From positions 124,001 to 188,000 of the forward strand of contig JBMNJJ010000003.1 in assembly GCA_050951605.1 (NCBI GenBank): a DNA stretch of 64,000 nt, given 5' to 3'. The stretch comes from DUTS01 sp050951605. Lineage in GTDB: Bacteria; Bacillota; Peptococcia; DRI-13; DTU073. A program made the position numbers and the translations under genes. The notes under the pieces were generated by a model that saw only the letters and a list, made by a program, of their open reading frames with translations, was not told the DNA's origin and did not search any database. Below, in pieces: positions 33,972 to 43,407 of this stretch (position 1 is the stretch's first letter; every line of letters starts with the position of its first letter).

Positions 33972-34607
33972 TCAATCTAAGCTTTTTTCTTTAATCAATT
34001 CTTTAAACTGTTGACGGGAAGAAGCTGTTCCGACAATAATTAAAACGTCTTGGACCTTTAACTTCATATCGGCCGGAGGAGAATATATTTCCTTGCCACC
34101 TCTATGTATCGTCATAATTGTCGTTCCAGTACGGTGCCTAAGATTTGTTTCAGCAATTGTTTTACCTATAATCCATGAGTGAGCCGGTAAGATAATTTCT
34201 TCGACCTGCTGTAAAATAGAGGCTTTTTGAAAGGAAAATTCTAAAAAACGAGTAAGCTCTTTCTCTAACTCAAGATCTAAGGTACGCCGTTGATTCATTA
34301 AGGTAATAATTCTATTTCTGTGATCTAATATTTCTTGACGTTCCTTATATTCCTTTAAATATTTCCTAGCCAATTCGCTTGATTTTATAAAAACTCCACT
34401 GCCGGTAATGGACTCAACTACCTCTATATTTTGTAAAAGAGCAATGCTCCGACGAATTGTTTCCGGAGATACATTATACGTCCCCGCTAATAAAGAACGG
34501 CCTGAAAGTTTTTGTCCTACAGTAAATTCACCACGTACTATTCGCCGCGCAATATCAACCGCTATTTGCTCATAACGTGATTCTCCTGTATCAATACGCA
34601 TTTGCAT
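33972..34607 (-). CDS. BusR-like GntR/RCK_C transcription regulator
   Basis: About 211 residues from the ATG at 34607 (GGAGGG seven bases upstream). It has an N-terminal GntR-type winged helix (about residues 8-72, YEQIAVDIARRIVRGEF and PETIRRSIALL), a helical coiled-coil middle (about 75-125), and a C-terminal RCK_C (TrkA-C) domain (about 130-208, WIIGKTIAETNLRHRTG and LKVQDVLIIVG). This three-part layout is that of BusR, a c-di-AMP-binding repressor of osmolyte transport in Lactococcus and Streptococcus. Ligand and targets are inferred. No transport gene is adjacent; gdpP is 4.4 kb away. Confidence 0.8.
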   Translation of the reverse strand: MQMRIDTGESRYEQIAVDIARRIVRGEFTVGQKLSGRSLLAGTYNVSPETIRRSIALLQNIEVVESITGSGVFIKSSELARKYLKEYKERQEILDHRNRIITLMNQRRTLDLELEKELTRFLEFSFQKASILQQVEEIILPAHSWIIGKTIAETNLRHRTGTTIMTIHRGGKEIYSPPADMKLKVQDVLIIVGTASSRQQFKELIKEKSLD

Positions 34608-34674
34608 TTTTTTACCCTCCACGCTTATTACTATAGTTTTTATTGGTTCTTTTACTCATAATATTTTGTCCCAA

Positions 34675-36597
34675 TTAGAACCTCGTTATTTCGGCACCTT
34701 TACCTCCATAATGAGCAGAAATCGTCAACGGAGCGAACTCGCCAAGAAACATAACCCTACCTTGTTCAGTTACGATTGCTTTGTTTTTATTACTTGTATT
34801 CCAAACAGCCTCTTTGGTTACATCTTTACTTGTTCCATTATTAAAATAAGCAATCGCTTTTAACTGATTAGTGCCTTGGGATAATTCCCCTTCTAAAACT
34901 ACCACCTCTACCCGCGGTTGTAAATCTTCAGGGAAAACTTCCACAACTAAGGAATTACGAAAACCAAAACCTTGTGCTGTAATAGTCGCTTGCCCTATTC
35001 TGCCGGTAAACGTTAACTCCCCTTCATTATTTACTCGAGCTACAAAAGGGTCACTGGAATGCCACCGCAATTCGCTATTCACCTCTTGCACACTCCCATC
35101 CCCCCTCACAGCAAGCGCCGTTAATCTTATCGGGGTAAAACTAAAAGGAACATAATGTTCTTTAAGCCTTATTTGACAAACTCTATTAGCCTTAAAACAA
35201 GACCCATTATTATAGCCTGATAAGGTATCAGTTAAACCGCGATAACTCGCGAGTATATTTATATTACCGGGGTTAGGAGAAAGATAAATGGTTCCTTTAT
35301 AAACACTAGCTATTTGTGGTGTTAAAGAAGACCATTGCACTTGTTCCGTAACCTCTCTTTTTTCTCCATTATCAAAGATACAAAATACTTGGGGAGTATA
35401 AAAACCTTGTGCATTAATTGGATTATAATCAATATATAATCTACGCGGATTTGATTTTTCTATGTCAGGAACATCTACTATTACCTCATCTTCTATTATG
35501 CTATCTTCCTCCCCTTGGCCGGATACCGTTATCTTTACAGTGCCGGGTTCACCCGTAAAAGTAAGCACCCCGTCTGCAGTAATCGACGCTACCTCTTTAT
35601 TATTAGTCGCCCACATTAAATTTGTGGATTGAATTAATTGGGAACCATCATTATACAATGCAGTAACAGAAAGAGGTAGGGGAGTATTAGCCCAAACAGG
35701 CGTATAGTTCAAGCTTTGATTAATCGCTATTTCCTTCAAAAAGCGGTCAACTTTAACTAATGTTTCGGCATGAAAACCACCAAAAGAAACTTTGATCGTA
35801 GCAAAACCAGGTTTGCCCGTAAAAGTTATTTTTCCTTCGCGATTTACATAAGCAATATCCATATTACTTGAAGCCCAATCAGCACTAGAAGCTTCGATGT
35901 CTTCTTCTGTATCATCTGATAGTAAGGCAACAAGAGTTAATTGTTGAGGTTTAGAAGAATATTTAATCTCTTCTTCTTTAATTTTAATCCCTTTACGCCA
36001 AGCCGTGACCTCTCGTTTTTTATCTACTGTTATATAAACTGAATCGGAGTACTTCCCGGAAATAGCCTTAAGGGAAACATAGCCTTCTTCGCCAGTAAAA
36101 GTAACTATTCCCTCACTATTGACCCACGCTACCCAGGGGTTAGAACTAGACCAAATCACTTCTTCTTCGGGACCATAATAACGTTCAGTTCCATCACTGA
36201 ATTTTCCTTTAACCAAAAGACGATAAGGCTTTTCACTATAAACAAGTGAAGATTCTATATGCAAGCTTTTCGGCCAAGGTTTAACATAAAGTGTTTTTTT
36301 ACCACTAGCCTGTCCTTTATAAACAGAGATAGTTACCGGACCTTCTTTTCCACTAAAATAAAGCGTTCCCACCGGAGTTACATTGGCTATCTCCGTGTCT
36401 GAAGTTTTCCAAACTAACCCTTCGCGAATCTGTTGTTTGATACCATTAGAAAGTATCCCTGTAACCGTCAAAGGATACAACTCTTCCCCGGGAATAATTT
36501 CCTCATTAATTTCTAAACTAACTAATTCAACTGCACCTAAAGAAACAGGGATTAAAAGCAAAAATAAAGTAAGCAAAACAAAACAGTACTTTTTCAT
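34675..36597 (-). CDS. Exported seven-repeat Ig-like (Big_2-type) protein
   Basis: A 640-residue exported protein. A signal peptide (about residues 1-20) is followed by seven Ig-like repeats of about 85-90 residues. Each has a recognisable half such as WSSSNPWVAWVNSEGIVTF, ending in FTGEEGYVSL; the fifth repeat is the most divergent (YLSPNPGN). The domain is typical of surface adhesins and of wall-associated proteins. No sortase signal, SLH domain or catalytic domain is seen, so its retention at the surface is unexplained. It ends 68 bases before the BusR-like start. Confidence 0.85.
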   Translation of the reverse strand: MKKYCFVLLTLFLLLIPVSLGAVELVSLEINEEIIPGEELYPLTVTGILSNGIKQQIREGLVWKTSDTEIANVTPVGTLYFSGKEGPVTISVYKGQASGKKTLYVKPWPKSLHIESSLVYSEKPYRLLVKGKFSDGTERYYGPEEEVIWSSSNPWVAWVNSEGIVTFTGEEGYVSLKAISGKYSDSVYITVDKKREVTAWRKGIKIKEEEIKYSSKPQQLTLVALLSDDTEEDIEASSADWASSNMDIAYVNREGKITFTGKPGFATIKVSFGGFHAETLVKVDRFLKEIAINQSLNYTPVWANTPLPLSVTALYNDGSQLIQSTNLMWATNNKEVASITADGVLTFTGEPGTVKITVSGQGEEDSIIEDEVIVDVPDIEKSNPRRLYIDYNPINAQGFYTPQVFCIFDNGEKREVTEQVQWSSLTPQIASVYKGTIYLSPNPGNINILASYRGLTDTLSGYNNGSCFKANRVCQIRLKEHYVPFSFTPIRLTALAVRGDGSVQEVNSELRWHSSDPFVARVNNEGELTFTGRIGQATITAQGFGFRNSLVVEVFPEDLQPRVEVVVLEGELSQGTNQLKAIAYFNNGTSKDVTKEAVWNTSNKNKAIVTEQGRVMFLGEFAPLTISAHYGGKGAEITRF

Positions 36598-36675
36598 TTA
36601 CCTTCACCTACCGGATAGTTTCCATCTAACGCAAATTATACCATATTCTTTAACAATGTGCGAAAAATCATCCTA

Positions 36676-36714
36676 CAAAAAAAACTGCCCCATAAGTTTG
36701 TTTATGAAGCAGTT
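36676..36714 (-). terminator. Terminator after the initiator tRNA
   Basis: On the minus strand AACTGCTTCATAA pairs with TTATGGGGCAGTT with one mismatch and is followed by Ts, 14 bases after the tRNA. Confidence 0.85.
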
Positions 36715-36728
36715 CTTACTAATTTTCT

Positions 36729-36804
<76 letters not shown>

Positions 36805-36906
36805 ATATAAAATGAATCTTTAATTTTACAACACTTTTATTTTAACATAAATTAATCTCTATCGCAAGTTTTACCGGGCCCAAAATGTTCCTAATCCCAT
36901 TTCTGC

Positions 36907-37845
36907 TTACCTTTCTTCCCTAAAATAAGGTATGCCTAAACCTTTCGGTGGAGACTTTTCCTTAGATTTTTTCATCGAAACAATTGTCAATACAAGCATC
37001 GTCACTAAATAGGGCAGCATATCTAAAAAATACTGTGAAACAGGGAAGCCCGTCCCTTGAATCCTAAAACCGATTATATCTAATCCACCAAAAAGATAAG
37101 AACCAACAATCGCCTTATAAGGATTCCAAGCAGAAAAAATAACTAGAGCTACCGCAATCCAACCACGCCCGGCGGTGATGTTTTCCTGCCAAGCCGGAAC
37201 ATAGACTAAAGAAAGATATGCTCCTCCGAGCCCACAAAGCGCTCCCCCTAATAAAATATGCACATATTTATATAAAGTAACATTAACACTTGCCGCATCA
37301 GCTGCGGCAGGATTTTCCCCGATTGCTCTTAAATTTAACCCCATTCTGGTCTTATACAGATATATACCTAGTAAAACAGCCGTAAGATAACCTAAATAAA
37401 CAAAAATGTCTTGCTGAAAAAAGATTTCACCCACAAAAGGTATTTGCCCTAAAAAAGGAAGAGCGAGCGGTTTAAAAAACAATTTTAAAGTCTCAGGAAC
37501 TATTTCGCCTACTAAGCTCTGCCCCATAAAACCGGCAAAGCCTGTCCCGAAAATAGTTAAAGTTAAACCTGTTACCACTTGATTCGCCCTTAAACTTACC
37601 GTTAAAAGAGCATAAATCAAGGCACCGGCTGCCCCGGCAAACATAGCTGCCAATAAAGCAAACACAGGATTTTGTGTCCTTAAACCTACATAGAAACCGA
37701 CTACAGCCCCCATTAACATCATGCCTTCTACACCCAGATTAAGATTTCCCGCTTTTTCAGTAATAATTTCACCTAAGGTAGCAAAAAGCAATGGTGTCCC
37801 GGCCACAACAGATGCCGCCAAAAAAGAAACAACTGTTGTACTCAT
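36907..37845 (-). CDS. Nucleoside ABC transporter permease (NupQ-like)
   Basis: A 312-residue permease with about eight to nine membrane segments and the family motif in GEIITEKAGNLNLGVEGMMLMG at the N-terminus. It resembles the second permease (YufQ/NupQ) of BMP-type nucleoside importers. It overlaps the other permease by four bases. Last gene of the BMP-ABC operon. Confidence 0.9.
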   Translation of the reverse strand: MSTTVVSFLAASVVAGTPLLFATLGEIITEKAGNLNLGVEGMMLMGAVVGFYVGLRTQNPVFALLAAMFAGAAGALIYALLTVSLRANQVVTGLTLTIFGTGFAGFMGQSLVGEIVPETLKLFFKPLALPFLGQIPFVGEIFFQQDIFVYLGYLTAVLLGIYLYKTRMGLNLRAIGENPAAADAASVNVTLYKYVHILLGGALCGLGGAYLSLVYVPAWQENITAGRGWIAVALVIFSAWNPYKAIVGSYLFGGLDIIGFRIQGTGFPVSQYFLDMLPYLVTMLVLTIVSMKKSKEKSPPKGLGIPYFREER

Positions 37846-38924
37846 TTTTTAGCCCCCTTTCTCACAATATTAAAGAGAGGGCGTTCCCAAATTAATTTAT
37901 ATCGAATAAAAAACTCACTGCCTAGAACAAAAAATAAAATCATACCCTGTAAAAGCTCGGCAACCGCTTGAGGTATACCTACAGCAGTTTGAATAAAAGA
38001 ACCTCCTTGTACTAAAGCCGCGAAAAGCACCGAAACAATCATAATCAGAAACGGTTTTAAAGAAGCCAACCAAGTTGTAATTATTGCCGTAAAGCCTATT
38101 CCGCCTGAAACTTCCACTGAAAGAGTATTATTAACAGCGGAAGCCTGAATCATCCCCGTCAAACCACATAGTGCCCCACTGATAAAAATAGCAGTAATGA
38201 TTGTCTTTTTTATATCAATCCCAGCATAAAGCGCCGTATTTTCACTTTCGCCAAGTACAGCAATTTCATAACCCTTTTTAGAATGATTAAGAAAAATACT
38301 TACCAAAACAATTAAAATTAAAGCAAAAATCCAGCCCATATGCACACCGAAAACTTTCGGCAAAATAGCATTAAGGGAAAAATTAGCTATTTTAGGAAAG
38401 CCTAATGCCTGTGGATCTTTCCATGGACCAAACTGTAGATACATCAGCCATTTCAAAGCAACATAGTTCATCATCAATGTAATAATCGTTTCGTTTGTTT
38501 TCCATTTAGCTTTGAGATAAGCAGGAATTAAAGCCCATAAACCTCCCCCTAACATCCCTGCCAGAGTCATTAAGGTTAAAAGTAAAGGTCTTGGTAATTC
38601 CGGATAGTTTAAAGCGATAAAACTAGCGAAAAAGGCACCCATACAGATTTGCCCTTCCCCACCAATATTCCAAAATTGCATTTTAAAAGCAACGGCAATC
38701 CCTAAAGAAGTAATAATTAAGGCTGTAGATTTAACAACCACTTCACGAATTCGATAGGCAGAACCAAAAGCACCTTTAAATAAAGCTATATAAACATCTA
38801 ATGGGTGAAGAGATAACGCCATAATAAGTATAGCTGAAGTAAGCAGGGCTAGGAAAACGGCCAACAATCTAATTCCTGCACTTTTACTTTTAGACATTTT
38901 GCTTCTTTTAACCATCCTAATCAT
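37842..38924 (-). CDS. Nucleoside ABC transporter permease (NupP-like)
   Basis: A 360-residue permease with about nine to ten membrane segments. The conserved WNIGGEGQICMGAFFASF and the later EVSGGIGFTAIITTWLASLKP match YufP/NupP of nucleoside importers. GGGGAG seven bases upstream supports the ATG at 38924, which overlaps the ATPase stop by eight bases. Confidence 0.9.
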   Translation of the reverse strand: MIRMVKRSKMSKSKSAGIRLLAVFLALLTSAILIMALSLHPLDVYIALFKGAFGSAYRIREVVVKSTALIITSLGIAVAFKMQFWNIGGEGQICMGAFFASFIALNYPELPRPLLLTLMTLAGMLGGGLWALIPAYLKAKWKTNETIITLMMNYVALKWLMYLQFGPWKDPQALGFPKIANFSLNAILPKVFGVHMGWIFALILIVLVSIFLNHSKKGYEIAVLGESENTALYAGIDIKKTIITAIFISGALCGLTGMIQASAVNNTLSVEVSGGIGFTAIITTWLASLKPFLIMIVSVLFAALVQGGSFIQTAVGIPQAVAELLQGMILFFVLGSEFFIRYKLIWERPLFNIVRKGAKK

Positions 38925-40440
38925 GTGTAGTCTCCCCTAAACCTTCATGCTTTTCTCCCGCCATTAATAAGCCTAGTTCTTCTTTAGTAGTTTTTTTCGC
39001 TTCGACAATACCGGTACACTCTCCATGACAAAGCACCATGATTTTATCACAAAGTTCGAGTAAAACATCTAAATCTTCGCCCACAAAAAGTATGGCGACA
39101 CCTCTCTTTTTTTCTTCATTAATTAAATCATAAATCTTATAACTAACATTAATATCTAACCCCCGTACAGGATAAGCCGTAATCAAAAGTTTAGGATGAG
39201 AATCTAATTCTCTCCCCAATAAAACCTTTTGAATATTTCCTCCTGATAACTCTTTAATCGGGTGATAAATACTAGGAGTACTAATATCTAGTTTTTCGAT
39301 TATTTTTAAGGCCTTTTTCGCTGCCGGCTTCCTGTTGATCAAAAGACCTTTCTGGTTTTGATAATCTTTAAGAATAATATTATCAACCATATCCATAGAG
39401 GCAACTAAGCCCATCCCTAAACGATCCTCAGGCACAAAACTCATACTAATTCCTTTAATAATAATTTCCCGTGGAGTTAATCCTACCAAGTTTTCACCTG
39501 CAAAAAAAATTTCACCCTTTTTAATAGGATAAAGCCCGGCAATAGCTTCACACAACTCTTTTTGACCACTACCGGCAATTCCGGCAACTCCTAAAATTTC
39601 TCCAGGGGCTAGGGTAAAACTTAAGCCCTTTAATGCTTGTACTCTTTCTTCATTAACACAAGTTAAGTTTTTTACTTCAAGCAATGTTTCACCTATAGTT
39701 GTTTCTACCCTTTTGATTGCTAAATCCACAGGATGTCCCACCATTAATTCAGCCAGTTCTCGAGTATTAGTGTCTTTTGTTTTTAAAGTTTTTACCTTTT
39801 CCCCTTTTCTTAAAACAGTAAGACGATCAGAAATGGTCAAAACCTCATTCATTTTATGTGTAATAAAAATAACAGCACAACCTTCGTCCTTCATTCTTTT
39901 CATAATTTGAAAAAGCTTTGCTGTTTCTTGAGGTGTTAAAACTGCTGTCGGCTCGTCTAAAATCAAAATATTAGCCCCTCGATATAGTACCTTCAAAATC
40001 TCTAAGGTCTGCTTTTCACCTACAGACATGTCATAAACCTTTTTATCGAGTTCTACTCCTAACTGAAAGCGTTCCGAAAGCTCTGTGATTTTTTTAGTTA
40101 AAGCAGCAGAATGCAAAAAACCACTGCCTTTTTGCCCCAACATAATATTCTCTTGGGCAGTCATTACCTCTACCAGTTTAAAATGCTGATGAATCATGCC
40201 AATGCCCGCAGCAATAGCCACACGAGGAGAGGTAAGTTTTACCTCTTTTCCACGTATAAAAATAGAACCGCTGTCAGGAGTATAAATTCCTGACAGCATA
40301 TTAACAAGGGTACTTTTTCCGGCACCATTTTCACCTAACAAGGCATGAATTTCCCCAAATTTAACCTGAAAATCTATATCTTTATTAGCTTGGACTTTAC
40401 CAAACGTTTTCGTGATACCTTCCATCGAAATAAACTTCAT
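38917..40440 (-). CDS. Nucleoside ABC transporter ATP-binding protein (NupO-like)
   Basis: About 507 residues, two fused ATPase domains. The first has Walker A GENGAGKST, signature SVGEKQTLEIL and Walker B ILILDEPTAVLTPQE; the second has the degenerate Walker A GIAGSGQKEL usual in this family, LSGGNIQKV, and PVRGLD. The ATG at 40440 is chosen because GGTGAGG lies nine bases before it. It pairs with the two permeases and the lipoprotein BMP as a nucleoside or purine importer. Confidence 0.92.
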   Translation of the reverse strand: MKFISMEGITKTFGKVQANKDIDFQVKFGEIHALLGENGAGKSTLVNMLSGIYTPDSGSIFIRGKEVKLTSPRVAIAAGIGMIHQHFKLVEVMTAQENIMLGQKGSGFLHSAALTKKITELSERFQLGVELDKKVYDMSVGEKQTLEILKVLYRGANILILDEPTAVLTPQETAKLFQIMKRMKDEGCAVIFITHKMNEVLTISDRLTVLRKGEKVKTLKTKDTNTRELAELMVGHPVDLAIKRVETTIGETLLEVKNLTCVNEERVQALKGLSFTLAPGEILGVAGIAGSGQKELCEAIAGLYPIKKGEIFFAGENLVGLTPREIIIKGISMSFVPEDRLGMGLVASMDMVDNIILKDYQNQKGLLINRKPAAKKALKIIEKLDISTPSIYHPIKELSGGNIQKVLLGRELDSHPKLLITAYPVRGLDINVSYKIYDLINEEKKRGVAILFVGEDLDVLLELCDKIMVLCHGECTGIVEAKKTTKEELGLLMAGEKHEGLGETTHD

Positions 40441-40485
40441 TATTTTAGTCCTCACCTGTTTATATTGCTTGTTGCTTTAATTTAC

Positions 40486-41571
40486 TTATTCTACTGTACC
40501 TATAACTCCTTCCACTAACCAGTTAAATTCGTTACTAGTTAACTGTTGATCGGTAAGCGTAACCCCTTCCGGAACTCTTAACTCTCCGGTATTATCCTTA
40601 AGAGGACCTGTGAAGATTTTATTCTTACCAGAAAGAATATCCGCTTTAGCCTTTTCCACAGCCGCCTGGGCTTCTGCCGGAGCATTCTTGGTAAGAGGAG
40701 CTAAAGCAATAATGCCGTCTTCCATACCGCCCCAATAATTTTCAGATTTCCATGTGCCATCCATAATTGCTTTAACTTGTTCTACATAATAGGGGCCCCA
40801 ATTCCAAACAGGAGCAGTCATATACGCCTTGGGAGCAACTGCTGCCATATCGGTATTATAGCCAATAGACCACTTACCCGCTTCTTCGGCCGCTTGTTGT
40901 GGTCCGGCAGTATCCTGATGCTGAGTAATAACATCACAACCTTCTGCTAATAAAGCTTTTGCAGCTTCTTTTTCTTTTGCGGGGTCATACCAAGTCTTTG
41001 TCCATTTAACACTGACGGTAGCTTCAGGATTAACTGAACGAACACCAAGAGTAAAAGCATTGATTCCTCTAAGTACTTCAGGAATACTATGAGCGGCTAC
41101 ATAACCAATTTTGTTCGTTTCCGTTTTTAAACCGGCTACTATCCCGGAAAGATATCTGGGCTGATACATTCTGCCAAAGTAAGCCCCCATATTTTCATGT
41201 GTTTTAAACCCAGAGCAATGTAAAAATGTAACATCGGGATAATTTTTAGCTGCCTTCTCTACCCAGTCCATAAAACCAAAACTTGTTGCAAAAATAATAT
41301 TACAACCTTCATCAATCATGTCGTAAATAACTTTTTCACATTCAGCTTCTTCGGGGACAGATTCTTTATAAATAGTAGGTACATTAAGTTTTTCTTCTAA
41401 ATATAAACGTCCTTCATTATGAGAATAAGTCCAACCGCCATCCCCAATAGGTCCTACATAAACAAAACCTACCTTGTATTCTTCCTTAGCCTCATCACTA
41501 GGACCACAACCCGTTAAGACAAGAGCCATGCACATAATCACTGCTAAAAAAAGACATACTTTCTTTTTCAT
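40486..41571 (-). CDS. BMP-family substrate-binding lipoprotein
   Basis: A 361-residue Bmp/Med-type lipoprotein with lipobox LTGC (C22). The binding domain contains GPIGDGGWTYSHNEG, TSFGFMDWVEKAA and TQHQDTAGPQQAA. In described systems such proteins bind purine nucleosides for import. It is 45 bases upstream of the ATPase gene and 29 bases downstream of the xanthine phosphoribosyltransferase gene, which supports a purine substrate. Confidence 0.9.
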   Translation of the reverse strand: MKKKVCLFLAVIMCMALVLTGCGPSDEAKEEYKVGFVYVGPIGDGGWTYSHNEGRLYLEEKLNVPTIYKESVPEEAECEKVIYDMIDEGCNIIFATSFGFMDWVEKAAKNYPDVTFLHCSGFKTHENMGAYFGRMYQPRYLSGIVAGLKTETNKIGYVAAHSIPEVLRGINAFTLGVRSVNPEATVSVKWTKTWYDPAKEKEAAKALLAEGCDVITQHQDTAGPQQAAEEAGKWSIGYNTDMAAVAPKAYMTAPVWNWGPYYVEQVKAIMDGTWKSENYWGGMEDGIIALAPLTKNAPAEAQAAVEKAKADILSGKNKIFTGPLKDNTGELRVPEGVTLTDQQLTSNEFNWLVEGVIGTVE

Positions 41572-41600
41572 GCTTTTTCCTCCCTTTGCTTCCTTTTCTT

Positions 41601-42170
41601 TTATTGAAATATTATTTTGCCATCTTCAATTGCTTTAATGATGGCTAAAGATTCCAACTGAATATCAGGCCTTTTAATCCTGGTACGGCCTTTTTGAAAA
41701 CCCTTTTCGATAACAATTCCTATTCCTGCCACTTCAGCACCCGCTTGCTGAACAATCTCCAACAAACCATTGATAGCCTGTCCATGAGCTAAGAAGTCAT
41801 CAATAAGCAAAATCTTATCTTCGGGGTTTAGATATTCCTTAGCAACACGTACTTTATATATTCTGCCCTTAGTAAAAGAATACACTTCGGCTTGATAAGT
41901 ATGTACATCTAAATTTGCCGCCTCATGTTTTTTAGCAAAGACAACTGGCACAGAAAAATATTGAGCTGTAATGCAAGCAATCGCGATCCCTGAAGATTCA
42001 ATTGTAAGAATCTTAGTTATCTTTTTATCCTGAAACCTCTTTTTAAACTCTTTCCCTATCTCATTAAAAAGGTCTATATCCAACTGATGATTAAGAAAAC
42101 TATCTACTTTAATAATCCTATTATCAACAACCTGCCCATATTGGCAAATCTTTTCTTTGAGTATTTGCAT
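41601..42170 (-). CDS. xpt: Xanthine phosphoribosyltransferase
   Basis: A 189-residue phosphoribosyltransferase, starting at the ATG at 42170 (AAGGGA six bases upstream); a further-upstream start would add 12 atypical residues. The PRPP-binding loop is ILLIDDFLAHGQAINGL, and AKKHEAANL and GIGIVIEKGFQKGR are typical of Xpt. It converts xanthine plus PRPP to XMP. Bacillus xpt is controlled by a guanine riboswitch, but none is visible here; a sigma-A promoter lies just upstream instead. It begins the purine-import operon. Confidence 0.92.
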   Translation of the reverse strand: MQILKEKICQYGQVVDNRIIKVDSFLNHQLDIDLFNEIGKEFKKRFQDKKITKILTIESSGIAIACITAQYFSVPVVFAKKHEAANLDVHTYQAEVYSFTKGRIYKVRVAKEYLNPEDKILLIDDFLAHGQAINGLLEIVQQAGAEVAGIGIVIEKGFQKGRTRIKRPDIQLESLAIIKAIEDGKIIFQ

Positions 42171-42217
42171 GATAAGTCCCTTCTTAATAAGCATCTCAAG
42201 CCTCATTTAACGGTTTT

Positions 42218-42246
42218 ATAATATCCTAAATCTCTATAAAAATCAA
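42218..42246 (-). promoter_or_regulatory. Promoter of the xpt-BMP-ABC operon
   Basis: TTGATT, 17-base spacer, TATTAT on the minus strand about 48 bases before the xpt start. The leader is too short for a purine riboswitch. Confidence 0.65.
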
Positions 42247-42271
42247 GCTCTTTATACATCTTACGACTTAA

Positions 42272-43330
42272 CTACCTCCTCCGCCATAACAAAATCTCTT
42301 CAGGCAATACCTTCAATAAAAGCACTCCTAAAAAAACAAGTCCACTATAACCAATTAAAGGATAGATTATAGTCACCATCTGAGGAAAAGACCAGTATAA
42401 GAACGGAAGGGTAGGAGCAAAAAGCAAGATAATGATTAAATACTTAGGTATAGTCAACAAGTGTTCTAACCGTTTTAATAATCCGAAGCTTATACTTAAA
42501 GCTGTCGTTAAAATAGCTATCCAAAGAACAAAAAAATAAGCCCATCCTAAAAATGGATGTACTCTGTAAGCAAGAACAAGCAAGGGTATCGCCTGATTCG
42601 TAACATGAGGGGATTGATTAAGCAAAGAAAAACTAATTAAAGCAGCCATTAAGCCAAGAATAATGCCCCCCAACAAAACTCCTTTTTCCCCACCTCTTTT
42701 GCTCAAATCCCCTAGAGAAGAAAGAATTACCGAACCTAAAATAAAATTATAAGAAACATATAAACAAGTTGCGAATAACCAATTCCCCCCTATCAAATTA
42801 AGCTTAGAAATTGTAGCTACTACTAATACTTTCTGTGACAAATTTAAAAGCACTATAATTAAAGATAAAATAACTAAACCGGGAATTAAAGCAGTATTCA
42901 GCCAAAGCACTCCTTCTCTTCCTATTAAAAGTACTATCCCAATTATAACAGCAGTTAGAAAAAAGCCACACCAAAAAGGGAACAACCATAATTGATGAAA
43001 AAGGCTTCCCCCTGCCACTAACATTACAGCTAAAGATGATAAAAGAAAAATACTTAATAGGCCTTCGACAAAAAAAGCTATTCTCCTACCAAAAAGATAA
43101 CACAATAATTGACCATAGTTCTCTATGTTTTTACGAGCAACCACCTTAATCACCAATAAACCAAAGAAGCCAAAGAAAAAGCCGGATAAAACTGCCCCGA
43201 TGATACCCTTCTCGCCAAACACAGTAAAAAACTTTAATAATTCCTGCCCGGAAGCAAAGCCCGCCCCGACAAGTGCCCCGATATAAGTAAAAGCCACCTG
43301 ACAAACATTTAAGGTGTTTTTTTTATCCAT
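42272..43330 (-). CDS. YkvI-like membrane transporter
   Basis: About 352 residues with ten or more membrane segments, starting MDKKNTLNVCQVAFTYIGAL, then VGAGFASGQELLKFF, the signature of YkvI-type proteins in the APC-like (LeuT-fold) superfamily. The ATG at 43330 has GGGAGG seven bases upstream; an earlier ATG is inside that site. The substrate is unknown. It is separated from xpt by a new promoter. Confidence 0.8.
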   Translation of the reverse strand: MDKKNTLNVCQVAFTYIGALVGAGFASGQELLKFFTVFGEKGIIGAVLSGFFFGFFGLLVIKVVARKNIENYGQLLCYLFGRRIAFFVEGLLSIFLLSSLAVMLVAGGSLFHQLWLFPFWCGFFLTAVIIGIVLLIGREGVLWLNTALIPGLVILSLIIVLLNLSQKVLVVATISKLNLIGGNWLFATCLYVSYNFILGSVILSSLGDLSKRGGEKGVLLGGIILGLMAALISFSLLNQSPHVTNQAIPLLVLAYRVHPFLGWAYFFVLWIAILTTALSISFGLLKRLEHLLTIPKYLIIILLFAPTLPFLYWSFPQMVTIIYPLIGYSGLVFLGVLLLKVLPEEILLWRRR

Positions 43331-43407
43331 TAATTTTCCTCCCATAAATCCCTTTAAACTTAATTTATGTTGGAGAAAACCAATTATCCGGATAAAATTT
43401 TTCCCTT

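Noticed and set aside
42170..42260. Purine riboswitch before xpt
   Set aside because: The leader from the promoter is under 50 bases and lacks the conserved purine-aptamer loops.
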